A DNA stretch of 64,000 nucleotides from contig NZ_AUCT01000030.1 of the NCBI RefSeq assembly GCF_000429905.1, positions 19,277 to 83,276 of the forward strand, read 5' to 3'. This document shows positions 17,328 to 25,018 of the stretch, one piece after another. Position 1 is the stretch's first letter. Each line of letters starts with the position of its first letter. A program made the position numbers and the translations under genes. The stretch is from Desulfatibacillum aliphaticivorans DSM 15576 (lineage in GTDB: Bacteria; Desulfobacterota; Desulfobacteria; Desulfobacterales; Desulfatibacillaceae). Below the pieces are notes generated by a model. That model was given only the letters and a program-made list of their open reading frames with translations. It did not search any database and was not told where the DNA came from.

Positions 17328-18443
17328 ATGATCGCAAAAAACCGGGTGATGATTTTGGATGCGGCCTACGACGAGGAATCCCTAAAGGATGCGGTGGAGG
17401 CCGTGTTCCGGGAATTCCCCCTGGATTTGGACGGGAAGACCGTTCTGGTCAAGCCCAACATCCTGGCCGGAGAGCCGCCGGAAAAAGGCGTGACCACCCA
17501 TCCCATGCTGGTGAAGGCGGTGGTGGACAAGCTCAAGGCCCAAGGCGCCAAGGTGATGGTGGGCGACAACCCCGGCGTGTTCGGCTACGGCAGGTCGGAA
17601 AAAGCCGCGGAAACCGCCCGGATTTCAGACGCCGTGGGCGACGCCTTTGTGCACCTGGGCCAGAGCCCGGTCAAAACCAGCCTGCCGTCCCAGGACGTCC
17701 CCTGCGTCATGATCTCCAACGAGGTGCTCACCGCTGATCTGGTGATCAACCTGCCCAAGCTCAAAACCCACGGCCTGACCTTTTACACCGGCGCGGTGAA
17801 GAACACCTTCGGCTACGTGGTGGGCGGGGATAAAATGCGGGTCCATTCCCAGGCGGTGACGCCCAAGCGCTTTTCCCAGGCCCTGGTGGATATTTTTTCG
17901 GTCCGGCCGCCGGACTTGACCATCATGGACGCCGTGGTCGCCATGGAAGGCGCCGGCCCCCACCACGGAAGCCTGCGGAACGTGGGAAAAATCCTGGCCA
18001 GTAACAACGCCGTGAGCCTGGACGCCGTTGCCGTAACCATGATTGGGGGAAATCCCAGATCCATCCTGCACCTGGACATCGCCGCGGAAAAGGGCCTGGG
18101 CGCCATCGACCTGGATCAAATCTCCCTGAACACGGAAATCGTCCCCATCCCCGATTTTAAAATGCCCGTGACCTTTGTCCCGGGCGTCATGGGCATGGTC
18201 TTGAACCGGTTTTTATCCAAGTGGATCAACTGCCTGCCCCAAATCCAGGAAGACAAATGCAAGCAGTGCGGCCTGTGCGTCAAGCACTGCCCTACCAAAG
18301 CCATGACCATGGCGAAAAAATCCTATCCCAAGGCGGACAAGAACGTCTGCATCAATTGCTATTGCTGCCAGGAAATGTGCCCGGAAGACGCCATCGTCCT
18401 CAAGGGCCGCACCCTGAACTTCATCAGGGGCTCCTCCCGATAG
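17328..18443 (+). CDS. DUF362 protein with C-terminal 2[4Fe-4S] ferredoxin domain
   Basis: 371 residues from ATG 17328 (GGGGGGAG just upstream). Residues 1-300 are the DUF362 domain (VLVKPNILAGEPPEKGVTTH, VMVGDNPGVFG, LVINLPKLKTHGLTFYTGAV, MEGAGPHHGSLRNV). The C-terminal 60 residues carry two cluster motifs, CKQCGLCVKHCP and CINCYCCQEMCP. DUF362-ferredoxin proteins are common in anaerobes and are thought to be electron-transfer or metallo-proteins, but no reaction is established. Cytoplasmic by lack of signal. Paired with the transglutaminase-like gene upstream. Confidence 0.88.
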   Translation: MIAKNRVMILDAAYDEESLKDAVEAVFREFPLDLDGKTVLVKPNILAGEPPEKGVTTHPMLVKAVVDKLKAQGAKVMVGDNPGVFGYGRSEKAAETARISDAVGDAFVHLGQSPVKTSLPSQDVPCVMISNEVLTADLVINLPKLKTHGLTFYTGAVKNTFGYVVGGDKMRVHSQAVTPKRFSQALVDIFSVRPPDLTIMDAVVAMEGAGPHHGSLRNVGKILASNNAVSLDAVAVTMIGGNPRSILHLDIAAEKGLGAIDLDQISLNTEIVPIPDFKMPVTFVPGVMGMVLNRFLSKWINCLPQIQEDKCKQCGLCVKHCPTKAMTMAKKSYPKADKNVCINCYCCQEMCPEDAIVLKGRTLNFIRGSSR

Positions 18444-18479
18444 GCGGGCCTGTTTGGGAGGGCTCAGGACTTGGATCGT

Positions 18480-21400
18480 TTAGCTTTCCAAGGCTTTTCT
18501 GACCTGTTCGGCCAGCTTGTTTTGGGAAAACGGTTTTTCCAGAAAGTGCACATCCTTCTCCAGGACGCCGTGCCGGGCGATAAGGTCGGCCGTGTACCCG
18601 GACATAAACAAGACTTTCAGGGACGGGTGGCGGGATTTGAGCTCCTCGGCCAAATCCTTGCCGTTCATGCCGGGCATGATGACATCCGTAATGAGCAATT
18701 GGATGCCGTCCTGGAACTCGTCAACCAGATTAAGGGCCTTCTGGGGAGAGGAAGCAGTCAGCACGCGGTAACCGGATCTTTCCAACATGCTTTTAGCCAT
18801 GGAAATGATGGCTTTTTCATCCTCAACCAGCAGTACGGTTTCCCCTTTTCCCTCAAGGGGTTCAGCCGCCTGCAAAGCCTCTGACGCAGTCTCCGGCGAG
18901 CCATGCCTGGGCAGATAGATTTTAAACAAGGCGCCTTTCCCCGGCTCGCTTTCCACCAAAACGGCGCCATCATTTTGTTTGACGATGCCGTATATGGTGG
19001 ACAGTCCCAGACCGGTCCCCCGGTCCGGCTTCTTGGTCGTGAAAAAGGGTTCGAAAATATTGGCCATGGTTTCCCGGTCCATGCCGCAGCCGTTATCTTT
19101 CACGCTCAAAAGCACATAATCGCCGGGTTTGAGATCCGGGGTGGGAATGCAGGCCTCTGGTGAAACTATTTCATTATGGACGCTTATGCATATTTCCCCG
19201 CCGCTGGAAATAGCGTCCCTGGCGTTGACGCACAGGTTGGCGAGCAACTGATCCAATTGGGACGGGTCCATGCGCACAAACCATGTCTCGCTCCCGGGTT
19301 TCCAGATCATCCGGATGTCCTCCCCAATCAGCCTGCGCAGCATTTTCAGCATGCCTTCCAAGGTTTCATTCAGATCCAAAACCCTGGGGGCGATGGTTTG
19401 TTTTCGCGCAAAAGCCAGCAACTGCCGGGTGACTTCCGAGGATCTCATGGCGGCGTCCAGGATTTCCCTGAAGCTTTCATAAAAGGGATGGGCAGGGGGC
19501 ATGCCGTCCAAAGCCAGCTCCGAGTATCCGATGATCACATTCAACATGTTGTTGAAATCATGAGCCACTCCGCCCGCCAACCTGCCCACGGACTCCATTT
19601 TTTGCGCTTGCGTCAATTGGGCATGGAGTTGTTCCCGCTCGGCCTCGGCCTGCTTGCGCTCGGTAATATTGCGCGTAATGGTTGCCAAGTCGGTCATGTC
19701 GCCGGTGGCAATGTCTTCGGTATGGAAAAGGTCGTAAAGAACGGGAATCGCTTCACCCGTTTTGAAATGGCGAAAGCGAAACTCCCCCGCCCATCGTCCA
19801 TCCCGCATAACGGCGGGAAGAATGGTGTTCCGGAGGTACGGCAAGTCATCAGGCAGGAAGTAATCTTCGATCCTGGTCTGCGCGACCGCCTCTTCCCCAT
19901 CCAGCCCCACCATCGCCTGCCCGGCTGGATTCACGAAGTAAGCCGCCTGGTCCGTATCCGCCACGCCAATGAAATCCTGACTGCGTTTGATAATATTAGC
20001 CAGGACCTGATTGCGCCGTTCCAAATGCTTGCGTTTGGTGATGTCTATGGCAATTTCAAAGCGGACGTCCCTGCCATCCGGCCAACTGATGATGCGATCC
20101 GCTATCGCGTAATGCCGGTCAACATGCTTGTTATGGAATTCCCAGTGATGGGAAGCGGGTTTTTGCTTCAATATAATATCGTTGGTGCAGAAAGGGCATG
20201 GCGAATCCAGGTTTTGTATGATTTTGTAACATTTTGCGCCGAGGCAATCGGGCGGCAGCATTCGCTGGAAATAGCTGTTGACATACAACAACTCATGGGT
20301 TGCCGGGTCGGAGATGTAGATTACCTCGTCAATGCTGTTGAATATGGCGAGCAGTTGCTCCCGTTCTTCCCGCAGCTTTTTTTCGGCCAGTTTATGTTCG
20401 GTGAGATCAATATCAATGCAGAATAACTCGGGCTCGCGCCCCGGCAGGCGGACCAAGGCGTGGGATGAATAGACCTGGATGGGCGAACCGTCCTTGCGCA
20501 TCAATTCCAGCTCGGACGGCGGGATCGCCTCTCCGGTTTCGGCCATTTGGCGCATCTCCGTTTGCACGGCTTCGCGCATGGCGGGAGGAATGATCAAGTC
20601 TATCAGGTTTTGGCCAAGGGCCTCTTCCTCGGTGTAGCCGTAAAAGGTTTCCGCGGCATGGTTCCAATAGCTTACCGCGCCGTCCAGGGCGTACCCCTGG
20701 ACAGCCACCGAGGTCACATTCCGCAGCATCTCCTTGAAACGCATTTCGCTGGCTTTCAGCGCTTCTTCGGCTTGCTTTGCTTCGGTCACATCGCGGGCAA
20801 TGCCGACATAACCCGTGACTTTCCCGGACTCATCCCTGTTGGGGGACCCCTTGGACATGTGCCACCGCCAGGACCCGTCGTGATGCCGGACCCGATATTC
20901 CAGACCGCCTTGTTTGCCGCCGTTCATCACCGTTTTTTCCAGGAAGGCGCGGCACAGGTGGACGTCCTCAGGGTGGACATAAGGCTCAAAGGACTTTCCC
21001 ACGGCTCGTTCCGCCGGTTCGCCCAGGAACTCCAGCCAATTTGGGGAAACATAGGTAAACCGGCCTTCGGCGGAAAGGGCGTATACAATGTCGTTGGCAT
21101 TCTCCACGAAAGAACGGAACAACTGCTCGCTTTGACGCAAGGCCTCGCTGGTCCGCGCCAGTTTGATATGGGCGTAGGACATGCGGGAGATAAGATTGAT
21201 GAGATTGCAGTAAAAGGTCATCACCTGATCCACCGTTTTACGCGACCAGCGAGGGACGGATAGATAGGCCTTAAGATATGCCTCCTCGTCGAATCCATAA
21301 CGGCGGGCCTGTTCCCGGAAGGCCGCGACGTCGGGCGTTTCATCCTCAAAGAAAAACTGACCGAGGAAGAGGTTGCCGGCGTGTCTCCCGCCAATGACAA

Positions 21401-22778
21401 TCGGGGTCGCCATATCCCACATGTTGTTCTTGCATTTATACAATTTGAAGGTTCCCGGCTCCACGGTGGATGCGAGAAGCGTGTCGCTTTCACGGCAATT
21501 TAAGGCGGTTTCGGGATGAACCCGGTGGAATTTGGTGCAGACATCCTGCCAGCCTGTCCCGACAAGGACATTTCCCTCCAGGTCGATAATGCCCACTCCG
21601 ATGTCCGTCAATGCGTGAAAATCGTCCATCAGGGATTGTATTTGATCAACGTCCAAAACGTCGGCGAGATTCAAACGCCCAATATCGCCTTCCGGATCAA
21701 GGAGGGCGTTCAGCTTGGTCCGCACCCTGCTTTCACTCTCCCGCAGGGCCTCTTCGGCTTTCTTGCGTTCCGTAATGTCGGCGGCGACGCTTAAAATGGC
21801 GGGCTTGCCGTCCCACTCAATGAATCTTGCCAGCACCTCCAGGGGAAAAGTGGATCCGTCCTTTCGGTGGTGAAGGACTTCAAAGCGCGCTTCCCCCTTC
21901 TCCCGGATTTTCCGGTAACGCTCCGGCAGCATGGCCCGGGTCTCCGGAGCGTCCAGGTTATGCAAATCCGTGTTCAAAAACTCTTCCTCGTCAGCGTAGC
22001 CGTGCAAGGTGTATGTGGCTTGGTTTCCATAATGAAACCGGCCCTTGAAGTCATGGATGGTTATGGAGGCCGGAGCCAGGTCCAGCATGCGCCCCAACAG
22101 GGCTATTCGTTTTTCAGCCTGTTGTTGGGCCGCCATTTTGTCCAGGGCGAACCCTATGTCATTGGCAAGCTCCCTGAACAGGACTTGCTCCTCCTGATTG
22201 CCGGCCAGTTCCTCTGGAACGGAGACGGACAACACGCCGTGGATGCGATCCTTGTACCCCAAACGGCAAGTAAAGACCGCCCATCCCCCGTACTCCCGCG
22301 TCAGCGGACACTCGGGACAATCCCGCCGGGCGTCCCGGACCACCGTCACCTCATCAGCCAGGAAAGATTGCCGCACACAGCGGGGATATGCACCCTGCAT
22401 CAGTTGCCGCTCCAGCTGCAAAAAGCCGCCGCTGGCCCGGCCGGATTTAACGGCCGTGACCTGATGGGTTTGGGAGTCCGCCAGGGCGATCCAGGCGTTC
22501 TGGTAGCTTGGACCGGCCGTGAGTTGAATGCAGGCCTTTTCTATCAGGCTCAGGGGAGTCTCCTCGGAAACCAAAAGTTTGTTCACGCTGCGAATGGTCA
22601 GCAAAACATTCTTGATGTGCGCTTCCCGGGCCTCCGCCTCCGCCAGACGCACCACCAGGGTGTGATTATTCCCCACAATGGCGTCCACCTGACCGTCCCG
22701 AACGGCCTGCAGGGCGTCCTCAGCGCGTTTTAGCCTCTTTTGCAGTTCCTCATAGGACGGCGGCGTCTTGAACGTCAT
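18480..22778 (-). CDS. Giant hybrid sensor histidine kinase with GAF, PocR and multiple PAS domains
   Basis: 1432 residues from ATG 22778 (GGAGAGAAGC upstream). No membrane helices, so a soluble sensor. Approximate order: coiled coil 8-60; GAF 65-215; PAS 225-345; PocR-type sensory domain 365-540 (LADVLDVDQIQSLMDDFHAL, then GLDEE-like end with VMTFYCNLINLISR); four further PAS modules between 555 and 1050, each ending in a D-I/V-T-x-x-K/R linker; HisKA with phospho-acceptor His1073 in GGVAHDFNNML; HATPase with DNGCGMD and GTGLGLSTIYG; C-terminal receiver with Asp1365 in LLITDVIMPGMNG. Last gene of the kaiC-kaiB operon, overlapping kaiB by 29 bp, which suggests it is the output or input partner of the Kai proteins. 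Confidence 0.93.
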   Translation of the reverse strand: MTFKTPPSYEELQKRLKRAEDALQAVRDGQVDAIVGNNHTLVVRLAEAEAREAHIKNVLLTIRSVNKLLVSEETPLSLIEKACIQLTAGPSYQNAWIALADSQTHQVTAVKSGRASGGFLQLERQLMQGAYPRCVRQSFLADEVTVVRDARRDCPECPLTREYGGWAVFTCRLGYKDRIHGVLSVSVPEELAGNQEEQVLFRELANDIGFALDKMAAQQQAEKRIALLGRMLDLAPASITIHDFKGRFHYGNQATYTLHGYADEEEFLNTDLHNLDAPETRAMLPERYRKIREKGEARFEVLHHRKDGSTFPLEVLARFIEWDGKPAILSVAADITERKKAEEALRESESRVRTKLNALLDPEGDIGRLNLADVLDVDQIQSLMDDFHALTDIGVGIIDLEGNVLVGTGWQDVCTKFHRVHPETALNCRESDTLLASTVEPGTFKLYKCKNNMWDMATPIVIGGRHAGNLFLGQFFFEDETPDVAAFREQARRYGFDEEAYLKAYLSVPRWSRKTVDQVMTFYCNLINLISRMSYAHIKLARTSEALRQSEQLFRSFVENANDIVYALSAEGRFTYVSPNWLEFLGEPAERAVGKSFEPYVHPEDVHLCRAFLEKTVMNGGKQGGLEYRVRHHDGSWRWHMSKGSPNRDESGKVTGYVGIARDVTEAKQAEEALKASEMRFKEMLRNVTSVAVQGYALDGAVSYWNHAAETFYGYTEEEALGQNLIDLIIPPAMREAVQTEMRQMAETGEAIPPSELELMRKDGSPIQVYSSHALVRLPGREPELFCIDIDLTEHKLAEKKLREEREQLLAIFNSIDEVIYISDPATHELLYVNSYFQRMLPPDCLGAKCYKIIQNLDSPCPFCTNDIILKQKPASHHWEFHNKHVDRHYAIADRIISWPDGRDVRFEIAIDITKRKHLERRNQVLANIIKRSQDFIGVADTDQAAYFVNPAGQAMVGLDGEEAVAQTRIEDYFLPDDLPYLRNTILPAVMRDGRWAGEFRFRHFKTGEAIPVLYDLFHTEDIATGDMTDLATITRNITERKQAEAEREQLHAQLTQAQKMESVGRLAGGVAHDFNNMLNVIIGYSELALDGMPPAHPFYESFREILDAAMRSSEVTRQLLAFARKQTIAPRVLDLNETLEGMLKMLRRLIGEDIRMIWKPGSETWFVRMDPSQLDQLLANLCVNARDAISSGGEICISVHNEIVSPEACIPTPDLKPGDYVLLSVKDNGCGMDRETMANIFEPFFTTKKPDRGTGLGLSTIYGIVKQNDGAVLVESEPGKGALFKIYLPRHGSPETASEALQAAEPLEGKGETVLLVEDEKAIISMAKSMLERSGYRVLTASSPQKALNLVDEFQDGIQLLITDVIMPGMNGKDLAEELKSRHPSLKVLFMSGYTADLIARHGVLEKDVHFLEKPFSQNKLAEQVRKALES

Positions 22779-23082
22779 CGTGCTTCTCTCCAAACAGGGC
22801 TAGGATTTTTTCCTTATCGCTCAAGTTGCCGTAAACCAGGGATTCCATGCCGTGAGCCTCGATCTCCAGGGCGGGCGTAAGATATATTCCTTTTTCCAGG
22901 GCGACTTCAGGGGTTGCAACAACATCCACGATGGCTACTTTCAAATTCCATTGTGATATATTTTCCTGGATCATTTTGATGTTTTGCAAAGCGATACGGG
23001 AGTTGGGGGCGTCTCCGGCAATGTAAAGCACGGCCCGGCAATCCGGCAGGCCGGAGCCGCAATTCTGGTCATGAGCCGTCAT
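22750..23082 (-). CDS. kaiB: KaiB-domain protein
   Basis: 110 residues from ATG 23082 with AAAGGGAGG upstream. It matches the KaiB thioredoxin-like family: RAVLYIAGDAPNSRIALQNI aligns with the KaiB start L-Y-V-A-G-x-T-P-N-S, and VVATPEVALEKGIYLTPAL aligns with the conserved V-x-x-x-P-E-x-A-x-x-x-x-I-x-x-T-P-A-L. KaiB binds the KaiC CI ring in cyanobacteria; here kaiC lies directly upstream (14-bp overlap) and a hybrid kinase directly downstream. No kaiA is present. A role in a KaiC-dependent switch or timer is inferred from context. Confidence 0.85.
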   Translation of the reverse strand: MTAHDQNCGSGLPDCRAVLYIAGDAPNSRIALQNIKMIQENISQWNLKVAIVDVVATPEVALEKGIYLTPALEIEAHGMESLVYGNLSDKEKILALFGEKHDDVQDAAVL

Positions 23083-24535
23083 CTGAGGCCTCCCTTTCAA
23101 TTACCTTCACACCATGGCTGGTAATCCTGAAGTCATGAATCATGTTGGAATGGCTGCGGCCGCGTGATTTCAGTATAACGAGTTTTCTTTCGTATCCCCG
23201 GTCCGTTTCCACATTGCGCAGCAAAATCACCGTGTCAATAATGGATGAAAGATCCAGGCCGGTTATCTCTCCCTCCCTGGGGGACGGCGAGGACAGGTTC
23301 GTAAGCAGGACCGTTATTCCCTGCTTCTTGCAATGGGTGACCAGCCTGAGAAGATAATCAAAGGCGGAATGCTTGGAGCCCATCCGGCGGCAGGCCGAAA
23401 TGGCGTCCAGGATCAAATGCCGGGGCTGGAAATCCTCGATGGCCTTGAAAGCCTGGATCAGGTGTTCTTCTATCCCCTGGGACTCCGGCATGGAGGAAAT
23501 GAACTTTAGATGGCCGGTGTCCAGAGCCGCGTTCATGTCCAGGCCGGGGCTGAGCATGCAGCTTGCCAGCGCGTCCCAGGACTCCTCAAAATCCAGGTAT
23601 AAAACCTTTTCATGCAAGGATGTTATGGCTCTGCAATAGGAACAGGCAAAGGTGGTTTTGCCGGTCCCGCTGGCGCCGGTGATCAACGTGCAGGAATTAC
23701 GGCGATATCCCCCGGAAATCAGGGCGTCCAGGTCTTTAACCCCTGAAGTGATGGACTCTCCAAACGCCCGGTGCTGTAAATCGGCCTGGGTTACGGGGAT
23801 GATCCACAAACCTCTGCCGGTAATCCCAAAAGGATATTCGTTCCTTCCATAGGAGGAACCCCGATATTTCACCACGCGCAAGCGCCTTGTGACCACCTGT
23901 TCCGAAACCCTTTGGTCCAGGTGCACGACGCAGTCAGCCATATATTCCAAAAACTCATGATGCCGAAAGGTCCGGGCGCCGGCGTTCGCCTTGACCGTCA
24001 CCATGGCGGTCAGTCCGGAATCCAGAATCCACTCATGAAGCAAATGGAACTCCCCCCGCTCCCTGGCCTCGTCTCCAAGGAGCCTCAACAGGACGTCCGG
24101 TGCGTCAATGACAATATTCTCAGCTTTCATCTCTGCGATTTTATTCTCCAGGATGCCCAGCAAGCCCTGCAGATCGAAGTCTCCGCTAAACACAGCGTCC
24201 GGTTTAATGCGCGCGCTTATAAGACTGAGGCGCCCTTGCTCCTCCAGGGCCTTGACGTCCCACCCAAAAGAGCTCGCGTAGCGTCGCAGGGCGTCCTTCC
24301 GCTCCTCAAAGGTCAGTAGAATTCCGGGGCCCCCGTTCACTGCGCCCCTGACGAGAAACTCCAGGCCGAACATGGTCTTTCCCGTACCCGGCCCTCCCAC
24401 AAGCAACGTCATGGCCCCCTTGGGGACGCCCCCCATGAGAACTTCGTCAAACCCCTTGATTCCGGTAGCTTCCTTGGGCGCCTTCCCCGTACAGGCGGAG
24501 GCAGGGCCCTGCAATTCGTTAGATTCCATGGGCAT
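23069..24535 (-). CDS. kaiC: KaiC-like ATPase with two RecA/KaiC domains
   Basis: 488 residues; ATG 24535 has the best spacing to AGGA, with ATG at 24538 also possible. Domain CI: Walker A GGPGTGKT (residues 47-54, Lys53) and catalytic Glu pair 77/78 in LLTFEERKD. Domain CII: GASGTGKT (Lys293) and Glu317/318 in LDFEESWDAL. The phosphorylation region reads GLDLSSIIDTVILL, with Ser430-Ser431 at the places of Ser431-Thr432 of cyanobacterial KaiC, so autophosphorylation may be kept with two serines. The double RecA layout and length (KaiC is about 519) fit the family. First gene of the kaiC-kaiB-kinase operon. Confidence 0.92.
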   Translation of the reverse strand: MPMESNELQGPASACTGKAPKEATGIKGFDEVLMGGVPKGAMTLLVGGPGTGKTMFGLEFLVRGAVNGGPGILLTFEERKDALRRYASSFGWDVKALEEQGRLSLISARIKPDAVFSGDFDLQGLLGILENKIAEMKAENIVIDAPDVLLRLLGDEARERGEFHLLHEWILDSGLTAMVTVKANAGARTFRHHEFLEYMADCVVHLDQRVSEQVVTRRLRVVKYRGSSYGRNEYPFGITGRGLWIIPVTQADLQHRAFGESITSGVKDLDALISGGYRRNSCTLITGASGTGKTTFACSYCRAITSLHEKVLYLDFEESWDALASCMLSPGLDMNAALDTGHLKFISSMPESQGIEEHLIQAFKAIEDFQPRHLILDAISACRRMGSKHSAFDYLLRLVTHCKKQGITVLLTNLSSPSPREGEITGLDLSSIIDTVILLRNVETDRGYERKLVILKSRGRSHSNMIHDFRITSHGVKVIEREASDDGS

Positions 24536-25018
24536 CATCACTTCCTTTATTCCGATCTTGCGGAATAGAGAGGGATCATTCTTCCTGGGCCGCAAGCACA
24601 GTGGGTGAAATCAACAGCGGCAGGATGAAAACAGGATGCATCCTGGATTCATCGCCGTCCCTTCCGTCTGACGCATCGCCTGAAGGAGACACATTAATCT
24701 ATTGATATAATACAAAAATAATGCTCCATCCCCAAAATAAAAGGCGGCTGTCAGCGCTCTGCGGGACGATCTCGCAATCATAAATCCTATCCACGGGAAT
24801 TATCCCTTACATAATCTTAACATCCGTAATCTTTTCTGATCAAGATTAAATATACGGCGTCTGTTTGCCGTCGGCATTGATTGGCCGGCTGCGCACGATT
24901 GCGAAACCGCCTGCTCCTGTTTGCAGGAGCCGCGAACCACTCTTGGTGAAACTCCAAAGGCTGTGAGATATCCAAAAGAGGCCCATGGGCGTGATTATTG
25001 TTTTTTTTGCAGGAATTC
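24536..25018. other. Intergenic region upstream of kaiC
   Basis: Must contain the kaiC promoter on the minus strand. It is AT-rich between 24690 and 24860. A perfect 7-bp hairpin, GCTCCTG (24913-24919) with CAGGAGC (24924-24930), lies about 90 bp past the end of the VWA gene and could help end that transcript, although no clear T-run follows. Confidence 0.4.
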
